NCBI GenBank assembly: GCA_947494305.1
Contig: CANLUL010000001.1
Coordinates: 62,001-126,000, forward strand
Direction: 5' to 3'
From: an uncultured Sphingomonadaceae bacterium
GTDB taxonomy: Bacteria > Pseudomonadota > Alphaproteobacteria > Sphingomonadales > Sphingomonadaceae
Length of the DNA stretch: 64,000 bases
Made by a program: the position numbers and the translations under genes. This document shows positions 19,414 to 28,841 of this stretch, one piece after another (position 1 is the first letter of the stretch; every line of letters begins with the position of its first letter). The notes beneath the pieces were generated by a model, which did no database searches, was not told the DNA's origin, and saw only the letters and a list, made by a program, of their open reading frames with translations.

Positions 19414-20306
19414 ATAGAATCACACCGGCCTTTGCCGGGGGGACAATGGACCGAGCGGATCAGACTCGGGTGAACTCTGATAAGCTGCGTGCGGCGATGA
19501 TGAATCCTAAAGCGCAGGTGCTCCATTTGGATGGGTTAAATCCCGTTTTTGATAACTATGGCAGTCTGCAATGGGGGCCTGCTTTTGAGGCTTCCCCGGA
19601 CAATGACCTGTTGTTACTCGGTATTGAGAATGACACGCCCTATTTTGCTGAACTAAATGGGGCGGGCGATGCTGGTCCAGTAGCCAATCCCGCTCTTTGG
19701 CAAATGCTGGGTTCGCTACCAGCTGATCAGGCTGCTATTTATGCGACCGCACGAAGCCTCGTCGATTGGCACGCACGACACAGATTTTGCGCACAATGCG
19801 GCAAGTCAACACAGAGCCGTAAAGGCGGTTGGGCGAGGGTCTGCGACTCCGAAACCGGTGGATGCGGGGCGGAACATTTTCCGCGAACCGATCCGGTTGC
19901 GATCATGTTGGCCGAATGTGAAGGCAAGGTTTTAATGGGCCGGCAACCCCGCTTTCCGCCCAAGCGCTTTTCGGCTTTGGCAGGCTTTCTCGAACCTGGT
20001 GAGAGCATTGAAGGTTGTGTGAGACGGGAGCTGTTTGAAGAAGCTGGCATCAAAGTGCGGGATGTTCAATATGTAGCTAGCCAACCTTGGCCGTTTCCTT
20101 CGTCGTTGATGATTGGTTGTACCAGCCATACCGATGACCCAACACTCATTCTTGATGAAGAAGAAATTGAGGAAGCGGCTTGGTTCTCATTGGATGAAGT
20201 GAAGGCAGCAATGGCGGGAGATGAAAATGCACCATTTATCGCCCCGCCGCCATTTGCGATTGCGCATGACTTGCTAAAACATTGGCTGGAATCCAAAGAA
20301 AAATGA
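19410..20306 (+). CDS. nudC: NAD(+) diphosphatase (NUDIX)
   Basis: Zn ribbon CAQCGKSTQSRKGGWARVC; Nudix box GFLEPGESIEGCVRRELFEEAGI; SQPWPFPSSLM NudC signature. Confidence 0.95.
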   Translation: MNRITPAFAGGTMDRADQTRVNSDKLRAAMMNPKAQVLHLDGLNPVFDNYGSLQWGPAFEASPDNDLLLLGIENDTPYFAELNGAGDAGPVANPALWQMLGSLPADQAAIYATARSLVDWHARHRFCAQCGKSTQSRKGGWARVCDSETGGCGAEHFPRTDPVAIMLAECEGKVLMGRQPRFPPKRFSALAGFLEPGESIEGCVRRELFEEAGIKVRDVQYVASQPWPFPSSLMIGCTSHTDDPTLILDEEEIEEAAWFSLDEVKAAMAGDENAPFIAPPPFAIAHDLLKHWLESKEK

Positions 20307-20821
20307 CCGTTCGCAGCGTTCTTGTTCCCTCGAGTGCTGCGATACATGACTATCTACCCGAAGCCGATTTTGCCGATGCCTATGAAGTGATCGTTCCGGC
20401 GCGAGATATTTCGCCGCAAGAAAGCTTCCATGCGATTATAAAATCTATGCCGGACTGGTTCCGCAACCTGTTCAAGCTGCGTAACAAATTGGTCCGGCCA
20501 TTTGGCCTCATTGCACCAACATCGAATGAACTTGATGCTATGGTGCCAAAAGAAACTTATGAACTGGGTGATCGTATCGGGGTATTTGAATTCTACGGTC
20601 GTACGGATAAGGAAGTCGTAACCGGTGCTGATGACAAGCATCTCAATTTCCGGCTATCCGTTTTGCGGGTGAGAGATGGTGACAAAGATAGGATCGTTGT
20701 TACCACATTAGTGCAGCGCCACAATTTGGCAGGGCGAATATATCTGCGATCAATCCTGCCTTTTCATGAATTGGGTGTACGTTCGCTACTCCGCAATGCT
20801 GCAGAAAAGGGTTTGTTGTAG
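20303..20821 (+). CDS. DUF2867 domain protein
   Basis: ATGA overlap with nudC; FADAYEVIVPARDISPQESFHAIIKSMPDWFRNLFKLRNKLVRPFGL. Start refined to MTVRSVLV. Confidence 0.75.
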   Translation: MTVRSVLVPSSAAIHDYLPEADFADAYEVIVPARDISPQESFHAIIKSMPDWFRNLFKLRNKLVRPFGLIAPTSNELDAMVPKETYELGDRIGVFEFYGRTDKEVVTGADDKHLNFRLSVLRVRDGDKDRIVVTTLVQRHNLAGRIYLRSILPFHELGVRSLLRNAAEKGLL

Positions 20822-20909
20822 GTTAGGATCAAATTTGCAACTTGAGGTTTATGCTAAGCCAATACCAGATTAAGATCCATATCGACCAATGGAGCTTAAG
20901 CTAACTGAT

Positions 20910-22022
20910 CTAGGAATTGGTGCAAATTTCTGTGTTCCGAGAGGTTAATCTTGAAACCTTCAACCGGTTTGCAATTTCGACAATCGATGGCGGAAGTGGC
21001 TCGGACTTTGTTAAATTGTCATCGTCGGCCATTGCTTTGTGGTAACCCAATGCAAATTCTTCCGGTGGCAGGGCAAGCAAACAAGGTAAGGTTCCGGGGC
21101 CAAAGCTATGAACAATCTCGGCCGTCATCTGTTGACCAACAAAGTAGGATGGTTCTCCAAAACCACCGTCAAAGGCCAGCGCATAGATTTTGGGAAACCG
21201 TTTAGCCAAACCATCTGGATCATGTGCGACAGCTTCCATCATAAAAGCGAGTAGATCAAAGTTATAGGAAAGTTGCCGAAAATTTCTCTGTGCCAGGTTG
21301 CGGGAAAATTTTGCATAACGTCCATCGCCTTTGATATTGCGCATATCACCGATAAAAGAGGCGCTCCCCTCTATGGCAAGTCTGTGGAACATATAGTCCC
21401 ACGCCTGAAGTTCCGTTCGCACATCTTTCTCATCCACCATCGGCTTTGAGGCAAACGCATTCTGCATGGCATGATAGGCTTCATGGGAAATCAGTTTCGC
21501 TATGGCTTCATATTCACCTTCAATATCGGCGCTGAGGCAGGGAAGATCGATATAGAATAGCTCATCTTTAGAGAAACCGCCGCAGGAGAAACTGGCGGCA
21601 GCAATGATGACTTTGCTCTCAAAATCAAACCCTTCGGGTAGATAAGGAGCAATATTGGATCGAACACGATTGGTGAGATCAGCGCGTTTGGTCAGAAGGT
21701 AGCTGATAGATTTTGTCATCAACGGGCGTTGTTGGACCAGATATCTGAATCGGTAAGGGTCTTTCTCAAGCACTTTGCAATGCGCGGCCGCCTCCAAGCC
21801 TTTAAGATAGTTCTCCATTGTAAATCGTTCCGCAAACTCCCGATGATGCGCCACTTGCTTTTGAACAATGGATGATGTCGAAAACTCGAGCGGATCAATT
21901 GCCTGGTTGGAGCAAGCAATTTCGAGCAAGCGACTGGCTTGGGATATATCAATATCGATCGTCTGCGCCCTTGCCGGCAGGGCACAAGCGATCAATGCGA
22001 GTATGACTAAGATCCGATACAT
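20910..22022 (-). CDS. Putative secreted metallopeptidase (HEXXH)
   Basis: Signal peptide; KLISHEAYHAMQNAF contains HEAYH; downstream Glu-containing helices; no firm family. Confidence 0.6.
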   Translation of the reverse strand: MYRILVILALIACALPARAQTIDIDISQASRLLEIACSNQAIDPLEFSTSSIVQKQVAHHREFAERFTMENYLKGLEAAAHCKVLEKDPYRFRYLVQQRPLMTKSISYLLTKRADLTNRVRSNIAPYLPEGFDFESKVIIAAASFSCGGFSKDELFYIDLPCLSADIEGEYEAIAKLISHEAYHAMQNAFASKPMVDEKDVRTELQAWDYMFHRLAIEGSASFIGDMRNIKGDGRYAKFSRNLAQRNFRQLSYNFDLLAFMMEAVAHDPDGLAKRFPKIYALAFDGGFGEPSYFVGQQMTAEIVHSFGPGTLPCLLALPPEEFALGYHKAMADDDNLTKSEPLPPSIVEIANRLKVSRLTSRNTEICTNS

Positions 22023-22102
22023 ATCTTAGTGTATTATCCAGCTAATACAATGTGTCAATAATTGTTTGAACTGCGGGGCAGTTGCCGTATCAGAGTTTGG
22101 GC

Positions 22103-22561
22103 TTAGACCAACCCCAAATTTGCTAATTCGCCCAACATTTCTGCCGGAATTTCGTCGGCTCCCTCGGCTCCATCACCCAAATCGGCCGGTGCATCGGCAT
22201 CTTCCAAGTAACGCCAACCTTGATGTGCTCGGCGGGGCAGAGGTTGTACGGCGATCAGTTTTGGTTCAAGCCGTATCCATTGCCGTCCTTCGCCATTATC
22301 TTGAAAACCAATAATGGGACTGCGTCCGACTATTTTTTTCTGATGAATCCAGAAAAGTGATCCACCGATCATTTCCTCAAATCTCTTGGGTTTATATCGC
22401 GTGGTTAGCCGGGCTTCACCATTGGTCGCTGTATTTCCGATATGCGATTCCAGCCATTTACGAAGCGTGGCAGGGCTTTCGCTGCGGAAGGCAATTTTTG
22501 TCATATGAAGTGGCATGGCTGCTTTCTGAGCGGCGAACATCAGATAGTCAAGTAGGCCCAC
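22103..22561 (-). CDS. DUF1489 family protein
   Basis: MPLHMTKIAFRSESPATLRKWLESH...GEARLTTRYKPKRFEEMIGGSLFWIHQKKIVGRSPIIGFQ. Confidence 0.75.
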   Translation of the reverse strand: MGLLDYLMFAAQKAAMPLHMTKIAFRSESPATLRKWLESHIGNTATNGEARLTTRYKPKRFEEMIGGSLFWIHQKKIVGRSPIIGFQDNGEGRQWIRLEPKLIAVQPLPRRAHQGWRYLEDADAPADLGDGAEGADEIPAEMLGELANLGLV

Positions 22562-22674
22562 GACCAGTCCGCTAGCGTATTTTCAAAAAAGAAAAGGCCG
22601 TCTTCTCATTTTGTTATTGCAAATGATTATCAAAAGCATATTCTATCCCTCTAAACATCATCAGAGGAGTCGAA

Positions 22675-23085
22675 ATGGGAGCGATATTGGAAAAGCTGGT
22701 TGTGCCTATGCCGGATATTCGGACGTTGGCTGGCGCGGAGGCAAGAATTATCATCTCGCTGCGTTTGGCGATTATTGCCCATAAAACTGGGCAAGATTGT
22801 CGTGAGCGATTGGATGATCGATTGGGTAGTAGAAAAGCTACAACACGTTTGTTGCTAATTGTAGAGACCGTTGGATTTGCTTGGCCGGAGGCGTTTAAGA
22901 TTGGATGTCCATGTACTCCAAAGACAACACCGGATGAAATTCTTTTCCTCAATATGATCCGCTATGTCGTAGCTGGTAATAAACCCGCCTATGATGGGTT
23001 GCTTTGCGAGATGATTGACGACAGCGCTCGTGAGCGAATCTGGTTTGATATCCAAAATTTTACAGCCTTCTATATGAAGTCCTAG
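22675..23085 (+). CDS. Hypothetical protein
   Basis: 136-aa ORF with upstream GAGGAG; Cys/His-poor, helical; no recognised family. Confidence 0.55.
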   Translation: MGAILEKLVVPMPDIRTLAGAEARIIISLRLAIIAHKTGQDCRERLDDRLGSRKATTRLLLIVETVGFAWPEAFKIGCPCTPKTTPDEILFLNMIRYVVAGNKPAYDGLLCEMIDDSARERIWFDIQNFTAFYMKS

Positions 23086-23299
23086 GTGTAAGAAAATTTG
23101 CAAGTTTTCATTGCACAATCGACTTCAAGCACTGACCTCGTCCGCAACTAATTGCGTTGAGATGTTCGCGTTTCAGGTTGAAACTATGCCGTTTTTCAAT
23201 TGGACCCACCCGGCGTCCTATTGGGCTATATCTAGTGGATAGTTGCCCGACCATCGCCATTTTTAAGAGATCAGGGGGGTAACTGATGGAGTTGAATAA

Positions 23300-23593
23300 A
23301 TGAGAAATACCTCTTTGTTGGCTACTGCAATTGGCGCAACTATGTTTATTGCAGTACCAGTTTTTGCCTAGGATGCATCCGAAGCACCCGCACAATCTAG
23401 CTCACCGGCCGCAACCATTGATACCGATGGCGACGGCGTAATGGACGCATGGGGCCAGCGCGGTGACGGGAAACCTGATACCTGGGATACCGACGGTGAT
23501 GGTAAACCCGATGCCTTTGATCAGGATGGCGATGGTGCTCCTGATCCGAAAGCGGAGGAAAAAACCGAAGCCGAACCGCAACAGAAAGACTAG
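23300..23593 (+). pseudogene. Secreted acidic DxDxDG (EF-hand/thrombospondin type 3-like) repeat protein interrupted by TAG
   Basis: Manual translation MRNTSLLATAIGATMFIAVPVFA*DASEAPAQSSSPAATIDTDGDGVMDAWGQRGDGKPDTWDTDGDGKPDAFDQDGDGAPDPKAEEKTEAEPQQKD*. Single-frame signal peptide plus repeats; TAG at 23369-23371. Confidence 0.7.
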
Positions 23594-23669
23594 AGCTGGC
23601 CGCAGTTGGGCCAATCAAACCTCTCCTTTAAAGGCCTGACTGCGGCATGTTCCCCCAATGGAGGAAATC

Positions 23670-23993
23670 ATGCAATTATATTCAAAACACATTTTGTTCC
23701 TGACACCCGCGCTAATTCTGGTCTCGGCCTGTGATGCGCCAACTGATGCTCCTGCAGAGCCGGTTGAAGATCAATCGGTAACCGATGATTTTACCAGCGA
23801 CCAACCGGTAGTCGAAGATCCCATGGCTGGCGATATGGTGGTTGAAGACTCGCCTGAACTAAGTAGTGGTGGAACCGGTAGTGCGACTGGTGGAGACACT
23901 TCAGATGCGTCTGCCGATGAATCTGCTATCGGAGATGCGGCAAAGATCTTGGAAGAACAATCAGAAACTGAAGAGTCCGAAAAAGCTGAATGA
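23670..23993 (+). CDS. Small acidic lipoprotein
   Basis: MQLYSKHILFLTPALILVSACD lipobox with GGAGGAA upstream; strongly acidic, low-complexity body. Confidence 0.65.
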   Translation: MQLYSKHILFLTPALILVSACDAPTDAPAEPVEDQSVTDDFTSDQPVVEDPMAGDMVVEDSPELSSGGTGSATGGDTSDASADESAIGDAAKILEEQSETEESEKAE

Positions 23994-24016
23994 AAGCGCT
24001 GGTGGGGGGTGGAAAA

Positions 24017-25426
24017 TTACAAGTTAACCAGCCCGCTCCCCACTGCAAGACCAAGAAAAGCAAGGAAACCCATGGTGTCGGTTATCATGGTGACGAAGAC
24101 AGAAGAGGCTAACGCCGGATCCTGATCCAATCGATCTAGCATCACGGGGACAAATATCCCGGCAAAACCGGCTACCAATATATTAATGAGCATAGCGGCC
24201 GCGATTACCCCACCGAGCATTGGATTGCCGAAGACCAGGGCTGTTCCAATACCAACCAGTACAGCAATGGTTCCACCGTTAAGCACGGCGAGACGCATCT
24301 CTCGTCCAATAATCCGACCTGTATTTGAGCGTGTTAGCTCATTCATAGCCAAAGCACGGACGGATACCGCCATCGTTTGTGTGCCAGCATTTCCACCAAT
24401 ACTTGCAACAATCGGCATCAAAATAGCGAGCGCGACCATTTGTTCTATTGCACCGCCGAATATCGAAATGACAAAACTTGCCACCATTGCGGTTGCAAGA
24501 TTGGCTATCAGCCAGCGGACGCGCGCATTGTAACTATCGCGGATCGGTTCGTTGATATCACCTTCGCCGGCGCCCGAGAGTAGCAACACATCCTCACTGG
24601 CCTCGTCTTCGACGATATGTAGAATATCATCAACCGTGATCATACCGATCAACCGGCCATCTTCGTTCACGACCGCAGCCGAAATTAGGTTGTACTTCTG
24701 GAAACGCAGGGCGACTTCTTCCTGATCCATGTTCGCAGGGATCAGTGTTTGTTCGTGTTTCATCACGTCGAAGATCGCTACCTCGCGCGGGGTGCGCAAA
24801 ATCCAGCTAAGTTCACAAGTACCGACGGGTTTGAACGCTGGATCAACTACGAAAATTTCCCAGAACTCGGTGGTCAAATCATCGTTGCCACGTAAATAAT
24901 CGATCAGGTCGCCAACCGTCATATGCTGAGGCACCGCAATCAAATCGCGCTGCATGATCCGGCCAGCAGTTTCCTCATCAAAGGTGAGCGCCGTTTCTAC
25001 CGCAGCCCGCTCTTCGGGCTCCATTTCAGCGAGAACAGCTTTCTGTTCGCCCTCGTCGAGATCCTCGATAATCGCCACGGCGTCATCAGTTTCCAGCTGC
25101 TCAGTCAGGTCGGCAATTTGACCCGGTTCCAGTACCTCGATCAGGTCTTCACGAACATGCTCGTTCATTTCCGAAAGGACTTCCGGACTAACCAAATCAC
25201 CCAAAGCTTCAGCTAGAGGCGCCCGTTCATCCTCGTCGATCAATTCGAACAGGTCGGCAATATCGGCTTCGTGAAGCGGGTTGACTAATTCTTGTGCAAG
25301 GCCACGATCATTATCCTCTGCGGCCTCTGAAACCGAACGAACAAAATCTTTGGTTAGGCGATTGCTCTCATCAAGGACATCCTCGCGATCTAAATCTTCA
25401 ATGGGGGCGTCATTTATCTCGGTCAT
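24017..25426 (-). CDS. mgtE: Magnesium transporter MgtE
   Basis: MgtE_N repeats, CBS domains (VNEDGRLIGMITVDDILHIVEDEASEDVL), TM domain with MPIVASIGGNAGTQTMAVSVRALA. Confidence 0.96.
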   Translation of the reverse strand: MTEINDAPIEDLDREDVLDESNRLTKDFVRSVSEAAEDNDRGLAQELVNPLHEADIADLFELIDEDERAPLAEALGDLVSPEVLSEMNEHVREDLIEVLEPGQIADLTEQLETDDAVAIIEDLDEGEQKAVLAEMEPEERAAVETALTFDEETAGRIMQRDLIAVPQHMTVGDLIDYLRGNDDLTTEFWEIFVVDPAFKPVGTCELSWILRTPREVAIFDVMKHEQTLIPANMDQEEVALRFQKYNLISAAVVNEDGRLIGMITVDDILHIVEDEASEDVLLLSGAGEGDINEPIRDSYNARVRWLIANLATAMVASFVISIFGGAIEQMVALAILMPIVASIGGNAGTQTMAVSVRALAMNELTRSNTGRIIGREMRLAVLNGGTIAVLVGIGTALVFGNPMLGGVIAAAMLINILVAGFAGIFVPVMLDRLDQDPALASSVFVTMITDTMGFLAFLGLAVGSGLVNL

Positions 25427-25599
25427 GTCGATGCTCCCCTCTTCACACACTTGCGCGTCGCTTCAACCAGGGCTGTCTAGTAGCAGTGGCAGCGAAAATG
25501 CAATCTTTTGTGAAATAATTCAAACACAGCGGGTGCTTTTTGCCGGAGCGATGCCTATATCCGCAGCAATTTACAAAAACGCACATAAAGGAATAACAA

Positions 25600-26049
25600 A
25601 TGGCGCACGAAAAAATGACCCTTCACCTCGAAACTGGCGATGTAGAAATCAAGCTGCGCTCTGATCTTGCGCCCAACCATGTCGAGCGGATTACCGAGCT
25701 AGCGTCAGAAGGTTTTTATGATGGAGTGGTTTTTCACCGCGTCATTGATGGCTTCATGGCGCAAGGCGGCGATCCAACCGGCACCGGGATGAGCGGTTCT
25801 GATAAACCAGACCTGGAGCAAGAATTTAACGCCGAACCACATGTTGAAGGCACTTGTTCGATGGCGCGCACAATGGACCCGAACACAGCGAACAGCCAGT
25901 TCTTTATCTGCCTCGACGATGCTGGCTTTCTCGATAACCAATACACGGTTTGGGGCCAAGTCACATCTGGCATGGAAGCCGTGCACGCATTGCCAAAAGG
26001 TGAGCCACCCGCACAGCCGGGCGCGATCAAATCTATCACTTTGGGATAG
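25600..26049 (+). CDS. ppiB: Cyclophilin-type peptidyl-prolyl isomerase
   Basis: YDGVVFHRVIDGFMAQGGDPTGTG, SMARTMDPNTANSQFFICLDD, YTVWGQVTSGMEAV. Confidence 0.95.
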   Translation: MAHEKMTLHLETGDVEIKLRSDLAPNHVERITELASEGFYDGVVFHRVIDGFMAQGGDPTGTGMSGSDKPDLEQEFNAEPHVEGTCSMARTMDPNTANSQFFICLDDAGFLDNQYTVWGQVTSGMEAVHALPKGEPPAQPGAIKSITLG

Positions 26050-26117
26050 TCTTTGAATAACTTTCGGTTTTAGCGCTCCAAGATAATCAATCTTGATTGC
26101 TTCACCAATATAGGAAT

Positions 26118-26150
26118 AGGGTGGTTCGTATAAATCGATCCACCCTTTTT
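26118..26150 (+). terminator. Likely intrinsic terminator downstream of ppiB
   Basis: AGGGTGG...CCACCCT 7-bp stem, 15-nt loop, T5. Confidence 0.5.
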
Positions 26151-26170
26151 CTATTTAACGGAGCCCGAAT

Positions 26171-27058
26171 ATGACCGATACCTACACACCCCCAAAAGTC
26201 TGGGAATGGGAATCAGAAAGTGGCGGACGTTTTGCCAATATAAATCGCCCTATTGCAGGTCCGACACATGATGAAGAACTTAAAGTCGGTAAGCACCCAT
26301 TTCAGTTATACTCGCTGGGCACACCAAATGGTGTGAAGGTTACAATCATGTTTGAGGAGCTTCTTGAGCTCGGCATTACCGAAGCCGAATATGACGCCTG
26401 GTTGGTCAATATCGGCGAAGGTAAACAATTTAGCAGCGGCTTTGTTGATGTGAATCCGAACAGCAAAATTCCAGCGCTAATGGATCACAGCACTAATCCG
26501 CCAACGCGATTGTTCGAGTCGGCCTCGATGTTGCTTTATCTCGCCGAGAAGTTTGGGAAATTCCTGCCTACTGATCACCATAAACGCGCAGAGGCCATTA
26601 ACTGGTTGTTCTGGGTACAGGGTAGCGCTCCATTCCTTGGTGGCGGCTTTGGCCATTTCTATGCCTACGCCCCCGAAAAATGGGAATATCCGATCAACCG
26701 CTATGCGATGGAAGTGAAACGGCAAATGGATGTGCTCGACAGGCATTTGGCTGATAACGAATATCTGGCTGGCGATGAATATAGTGTCGCCGATATGGGA
26801 ACTTTCCCTTGGTATGGCGGTATGGCGCGCGGCGTGCTGTATGAGGCTGGTGAGTTTCTGCAAGTGCAGGACTATAAAAACGTGCAGCGTTGGGCTAAAC
26901 AATTGAACGAACGCCCTGGTGTGAAACGCGGTATGATGGTCAACCGTCCTTACGGTGAACCGGAAACGCAGCTGCACGAACGCCATGACGCTAGCGATTT
27001 TGAAAATAACACGCAGGATAAACGCATCGCTCGCGGTGAAGTCCCGGCTCCGGAATAG
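26171..27058 (+). CDS. yghU: Glutathione S-transferase-like disulfide-bond oxidoreductase (YghU type)
   Basis: PPKVWEWE...GGRFANINRPIAGPTHDEELKVGKHPFQLYSLGTPNGVKVTIMFEELLELG; C-terminal GST helices. Confidence 0.9.
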   Translation: MTDTYTPPKVWEWESESGGRFANINRPIAGPTHDEELKVGKHPFQLYSLGTPNGVKVTIMFEELLELGITEAEYDAWLVNIGEGKQFSSGFVDVNPNSKIPALMDHSTNPPTRLFESASMLLYLAEKFGKFLPTDHHKRAEAINWLFWVQGSAPFLGGGFGHFYAYAPEKWEYPINRYAMEVKRQMDVLDRHLADNEYLAGDEYSVADMGTFPWYGGMARGVLYEAGEFLQVQDYKNVQRWAKQLNERPGVKRGMMVNRPYGEPETQLHERHDASDFENNTQDKRIARGEVPAPE

Positions 27059-27061
27059 ATT

Positions 27062-27625
27062 GTGCGACTGAACAAACCTCGCATCGCGCCGCTGACTGAT
27101 ACCGATATCGGCGAAGAACAGCGCGCGATGCTGGGAGATCGTTTTCGCGGTGGTCCGATACTAAATATCTTTCGGACGCTGCTGAAAGCACCAAAAGCCT
27201 ATAAAGCGTTTATGTGGTGGGGCGGATATGTGCTCTCCAATCACAATGCGATTCCTGCACGCGAGCGCGAAATTGTTATATTACGTACCGGTTTTAACTG
27301 GAAATCCGGTTATGAATGGGCGCAACATGAGCGTATTGGCAAAGACTGCGGCCTGACCGATGAAGAGATTGATCGAATCAAAGCCGGTCCGGATGCTGAA
27401 GGATGGACTGACACGGAAGCGGCAATGATCCGGGCGACAGATGAACTCACGAGCGACGGTTTCATATCGGATACGACATGGGAAGCGCTAGCCGAGCTAA
27501 CCGAAAAACAGCGTATGGATTTGGTCATGACCGTTGGTCAGTATACGCAAGTTTCTATGATGTTGAACAGCTATGGTGTGCAACTGGACGATGATTTGAA
27601 GTTGGATCCTGACCTAAGAGGTTAG
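27062..27625 (+). CDS. Carboxymuconolactone decarboxylase family protein (GTG start)
   Basis: LSNHNAIPAREREIVILRTGFNWKSGYEWAQHERIGKDCGLTDEEI typical of the family. Confidence 0.85.
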   Translation: MRLNKPRIAPLTDTDIGEEQRAMLGDRFRGGPILNIFRTLLKAPKAYKAFMWWGGYVLSNHNAIPAREREIVILRTGFNWKSGYEWAQHERIGKDCGLTDEEIDRIKAGPDAEGWTDTEAAMIRATDELTSDGFISDTTWEALAELTEKQRMDLVMTVGQYTQVSMMLNSYGVQLDDDLKLDPDLRG

Positions 27626-28500
27626 AGGCCTGCTTTTACTACCCAATCGTGGAAAATCCTGACCGCGCGATTTTTTTTGTCCCGTTTCCGACAGACAAAC
27701 CAATAACTATACGGACTGTCGACATCATGATCGAATAACCTCACCAACCGCGGGTCATTTGCATCTGAAAAATGTCCACCATGCATGATTGCAACACCAA
27801 GTCCTTGTGCCGCCGCCTCCAGCATGAGTGGGCCGCTGTCTATATGATCGATTCCTGCTGGTTCCAGATCAGGAAAACCAACCACGTCTTTCCATTGATC
27901 AAAGGCTCGGGTCATATTGCTATGCACCAAAATATTGTGATTTTTTAGATCCTCAGGGCGGCTGATCGCATTGGGTCCTTTGGTAAGTTCCACAGAAGCA
28001 ATTGCGTAAACCTTGTTGCTGTCCAGTTTTACCGCGTAAAGGTTGGGATCAACATGATCCGCAATGATGATGGCTGCATCAACCACATCACCTAGCATAT
28101 TTTCCGCGTGTGCCGATGTATCGACGTCAATATGGAGCTTTGGATAGAGGTTTTTCAATTCGGGCAGATGGGGAAACAGGCGTGTGGCTCCGAAAAGAGG
28201 CAGCACTCCGAGTCGCAAACGCATATCGCCGCCGGTAACCGTCATTTGATCCACGGCTTCGCCAATTGTCTCCATCGCGGGGGCAACGGCTTCAAGCAAG
28301 TTTTCGCCATCTTCGTTGAGAATCATTGACTGATTGCGCCGTTCGAAAAGTGGCTTGCCGATGTGGTCTTCCAGCGACTTGATTCGGCGACTCAGGGCCG
28401 GCGCCGATAGCGCCAGTTCCGCCGCGGCGGCCTTAGATGAACCCAATCGGGCCACTCTGATAAAGGCTTCAAGAGCGCGAAGGGGAGGAAGACGGCGCAT
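27622..28500 (-). CDS. LysR-family transcriptional regulator
   Basis: MRRLPPLRALEAFIRVARLGSSKAAAAELALSAPALSRRIKSLEDHIGKPLFERR; start refined from 28614. Confidence 0.92.
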   Translation of the reverse strand: MRRLPPLRALEAFIRVARLGSSKAAAAELALSAPALSRRIKSLEDHIGKPLFERRNQSMILNEDGENLLEAVAPAMETIGEAVDQMTVTGGDMRLRLGVLPLFGATRLFPHLPELKNLYPKLHIDVDTSAHAENMLGDVVDAAIIIADHVDPNLYAVKLDSNKVYAIASVELTKGPNAISRPEDLKNHNILVHSNMTRAFDQWKDVVGFPDLEPAGIDHIDSGPLMLEAAAQGLGVAIMHGGHFSDANDPRLVRLFDHDVDSPYSYWFVCRKRDKKNRAVRIFHDWVVKAGL

Positions 28501-28559
28501 AATAATCTCTATATCGTCAGTAATTGCTCGTTGTGCAACGCAAAAATGCGACGATCTTA

Positions 28560-28733
28560 ATAGAAATGGCAGAACTCTAAGACAGAAAACATGTGTAAGT
28601 TGCATCCTGTGCAACTAATAGTGTTTTTTTCGCACTTGCAACATAAGTGGTTATCCCCCACTTAGGTAGGGCCTTTCAGGCATCCTCTCCTAAAAACTTT
28701 TAGGGCCAGTTCTTCGGAGCTGGCCCTTTTTTT
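28560..28733 (+). ncRNA. Candidate small RNA (orphan transcript ending in UUCG-loop terminator); 5' end approximate
   Basis: No ORF feeds the strong terminator at 28703-28733; upstream has hairpin CCTAAAA-AC-TTTTAGG and an unpaired CU-rich CATCCTCTCC segment. Confidence 0.4.
28703..28733 (+). terminator. Intrinsic terminator
   Basis: GGGCCAGTTC-TTCG-GAGCTGGCCC (10-bp stem, one G-T, UUCG loop) then T7. Confidence 0.88.
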
Positions 28734-28841
28734 GCGCAACATCTGCTGTTTTTGAGCGTTTCCCAAATTCAGAGTCGCATATTGGTGTTGGCTTTCCTAT
28801 CTTGTTGGAAAGCAGAAAAAATCCTCCCAGGAGACAAACCC

